Source: Petrimonas sp. (lineage in GTDB: Bacteria; Bacteroidota; Bacteroidia; Bacteroidales; Dysgonomonadaceae). From it: a stretch of DNA of 64,000 nucleotides. The notes below the pieces were generated by a model, which was not told the origin of the DNA, searched no databases, and saw only the letters and a program-made list of their open reading frames with translations. The DNA is taken from the NCBI GenBank assembly GCA_012839475.1, contig DUNG01000014.1:29276-93275 (forward strand), given 5' to 3'. Shown in pieces: positions 63,641 to 64,000 of this stretch (positions are counted from its first letter, which is position 1; every line of letters begins with the position of its first letter). The position numbers were made by a program, and so were the translations under genes.

Positions 63641-64000
63641 TTAACTGCCCGGATAGGGGTCACCATCACTGTTCAATACCTTCCAGTTTTTACCGGTGGC
63701 GATGCCTACCTGTGCAGTGGTGCACACGTTTTGTTCTTCGGGATTTGTAAGGTCGATCACACGGAAAATCCCTTCATCACCTGCCGTGCGTATGGGCAGG
63801 CTGTTCACCAACGCGATCATATTGTCGCCGGATATTTTATTGTTGTAGCAGCGCAGATTACACAAATTGGGATTATTGCTCACGTCAAGCGCGGTGAGTT
63901 GGTTATTGTTGCAGAACAACATCCTCAACTTTATAATCTTTTCTGCTCCAACAATCAACTCCAAAAGCTTAGCGTAATTGAAAATATAAAGTTGAGGATG
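63641..64000 (-). CDS. Leucine-rich-repeat surface protein, 5' part outside the window
   Basis: The frame is open to the right edge, so the start lies beyond it. The visible 119 residues include LRMLFCNNNQLTALDVSNNP and NLCNLRCYNNKISGDNMIAL, the BspA/bacterial LRR pattern (LxxLxxxNNxLTxLDVSxN), then a domain-end segment (VIDLTNPEEQNVCTTAQV) and a final WKVLNSDGDPYPGS. Such proteins are exported and bind host or matrix proteins; the type of anchor cannot be seen. It is probably a gene of the same surface locus, or its neighbour. Confidence 0.75.
   Translation of the reverse strand, partial: HPQLYIFNYAKLLELIVGAEKIIKLRMLFCNNNQLTALDVSNNPNLCNLRCYNNKISGDNMIALVNSLPIRTAGDEGIFRVIDLTNPEEQNVCTTAQVGIATGKNWKVLNSDGDPYPGS

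Overview
The window comes from a Bacteroidota genome, most likely an anaerobic member of the order Bacteroidales. I infer this from CarboxypepD_reg-type TonB-dependent receptors, a complete hmu-type haem-uptake operon, lipoproteins and fibronectin-III/TANFOR surface proteins, and promoters with the TAnnTTTG -7 box of this phylum. No rRNA, tRNA, CRISPR array or insertion sequence was seen.

Region 1 (1-10.2 kb) concerns metals. It holds the 3' part of feoB, a FeoC-like regulator, a SAM methyltransferase, a minus-strand set of HmuY-like lipoprotein, TonB receptor and OB-fold lipoprotein, a flavodoxin with a DUF6686 protein, and a CopA-type P-ATPase.

Region 2 (10.3-24.3 kb) is an accessory island rich in methyltransferases and AT-rich in its right half. 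It holds a TetR regulator, a heterodimeric ABC exporter pair interrupted by a four-helix-bundle gene inside short degenerate repeats, four SAM methyltransferases, an ATC-hydrolase-like protein, a type-B carboxylesterase, an alpha/beta hydrolase, TrmO and a CDF metal exporter.

Region 3 (24.4-36.4 kb) is a ChaN-like gene and the haem operon: receptor, HmuY with a Calx-beta-like N-terminus, a membrane protein, HmuS (CobN-like), HmuT, HmuU and HmuV. Region 4 (36.5-38.6 kb) is a ruined second copy of the methyltransferase/hydrolase/CDF block, in the same gene order as 19.6-24.3 kb. The two copies therefore flank the haem operon as diverged direct repeats with complementary losses. A RIC/hemerythrin-like protein and a LuxR-type regulator resembling CdhR follow (38.8-40.1 kb).

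Region 5 (40.1-64 kb) is read entirely on the minus strand and encodes an exported or outer-surface system: two giant TANFOR proteins (2511 and 2224 aa), each followed by an Fn3 protein, plus a short TANFOR protein, an outer-membrane beta-barrel protein, several small exported proteins, a DUF4870 membrane protein and the end of a leucine-rich-repeat protein. A scar at 49.64-49.84 kb shows that the barrel-lipoprotein-TANFOR cassette was duplicated and then partly deleted, and the giants' N-terminal modules look shuffled between paralogs.

The common theme of 0-40 kb is iron, haem and metal handling. The methyltransferase island beside the haem operon and the TANFOR giant-protein locus are the two candidates for undescribed systems; their functions are not known from the sequence.
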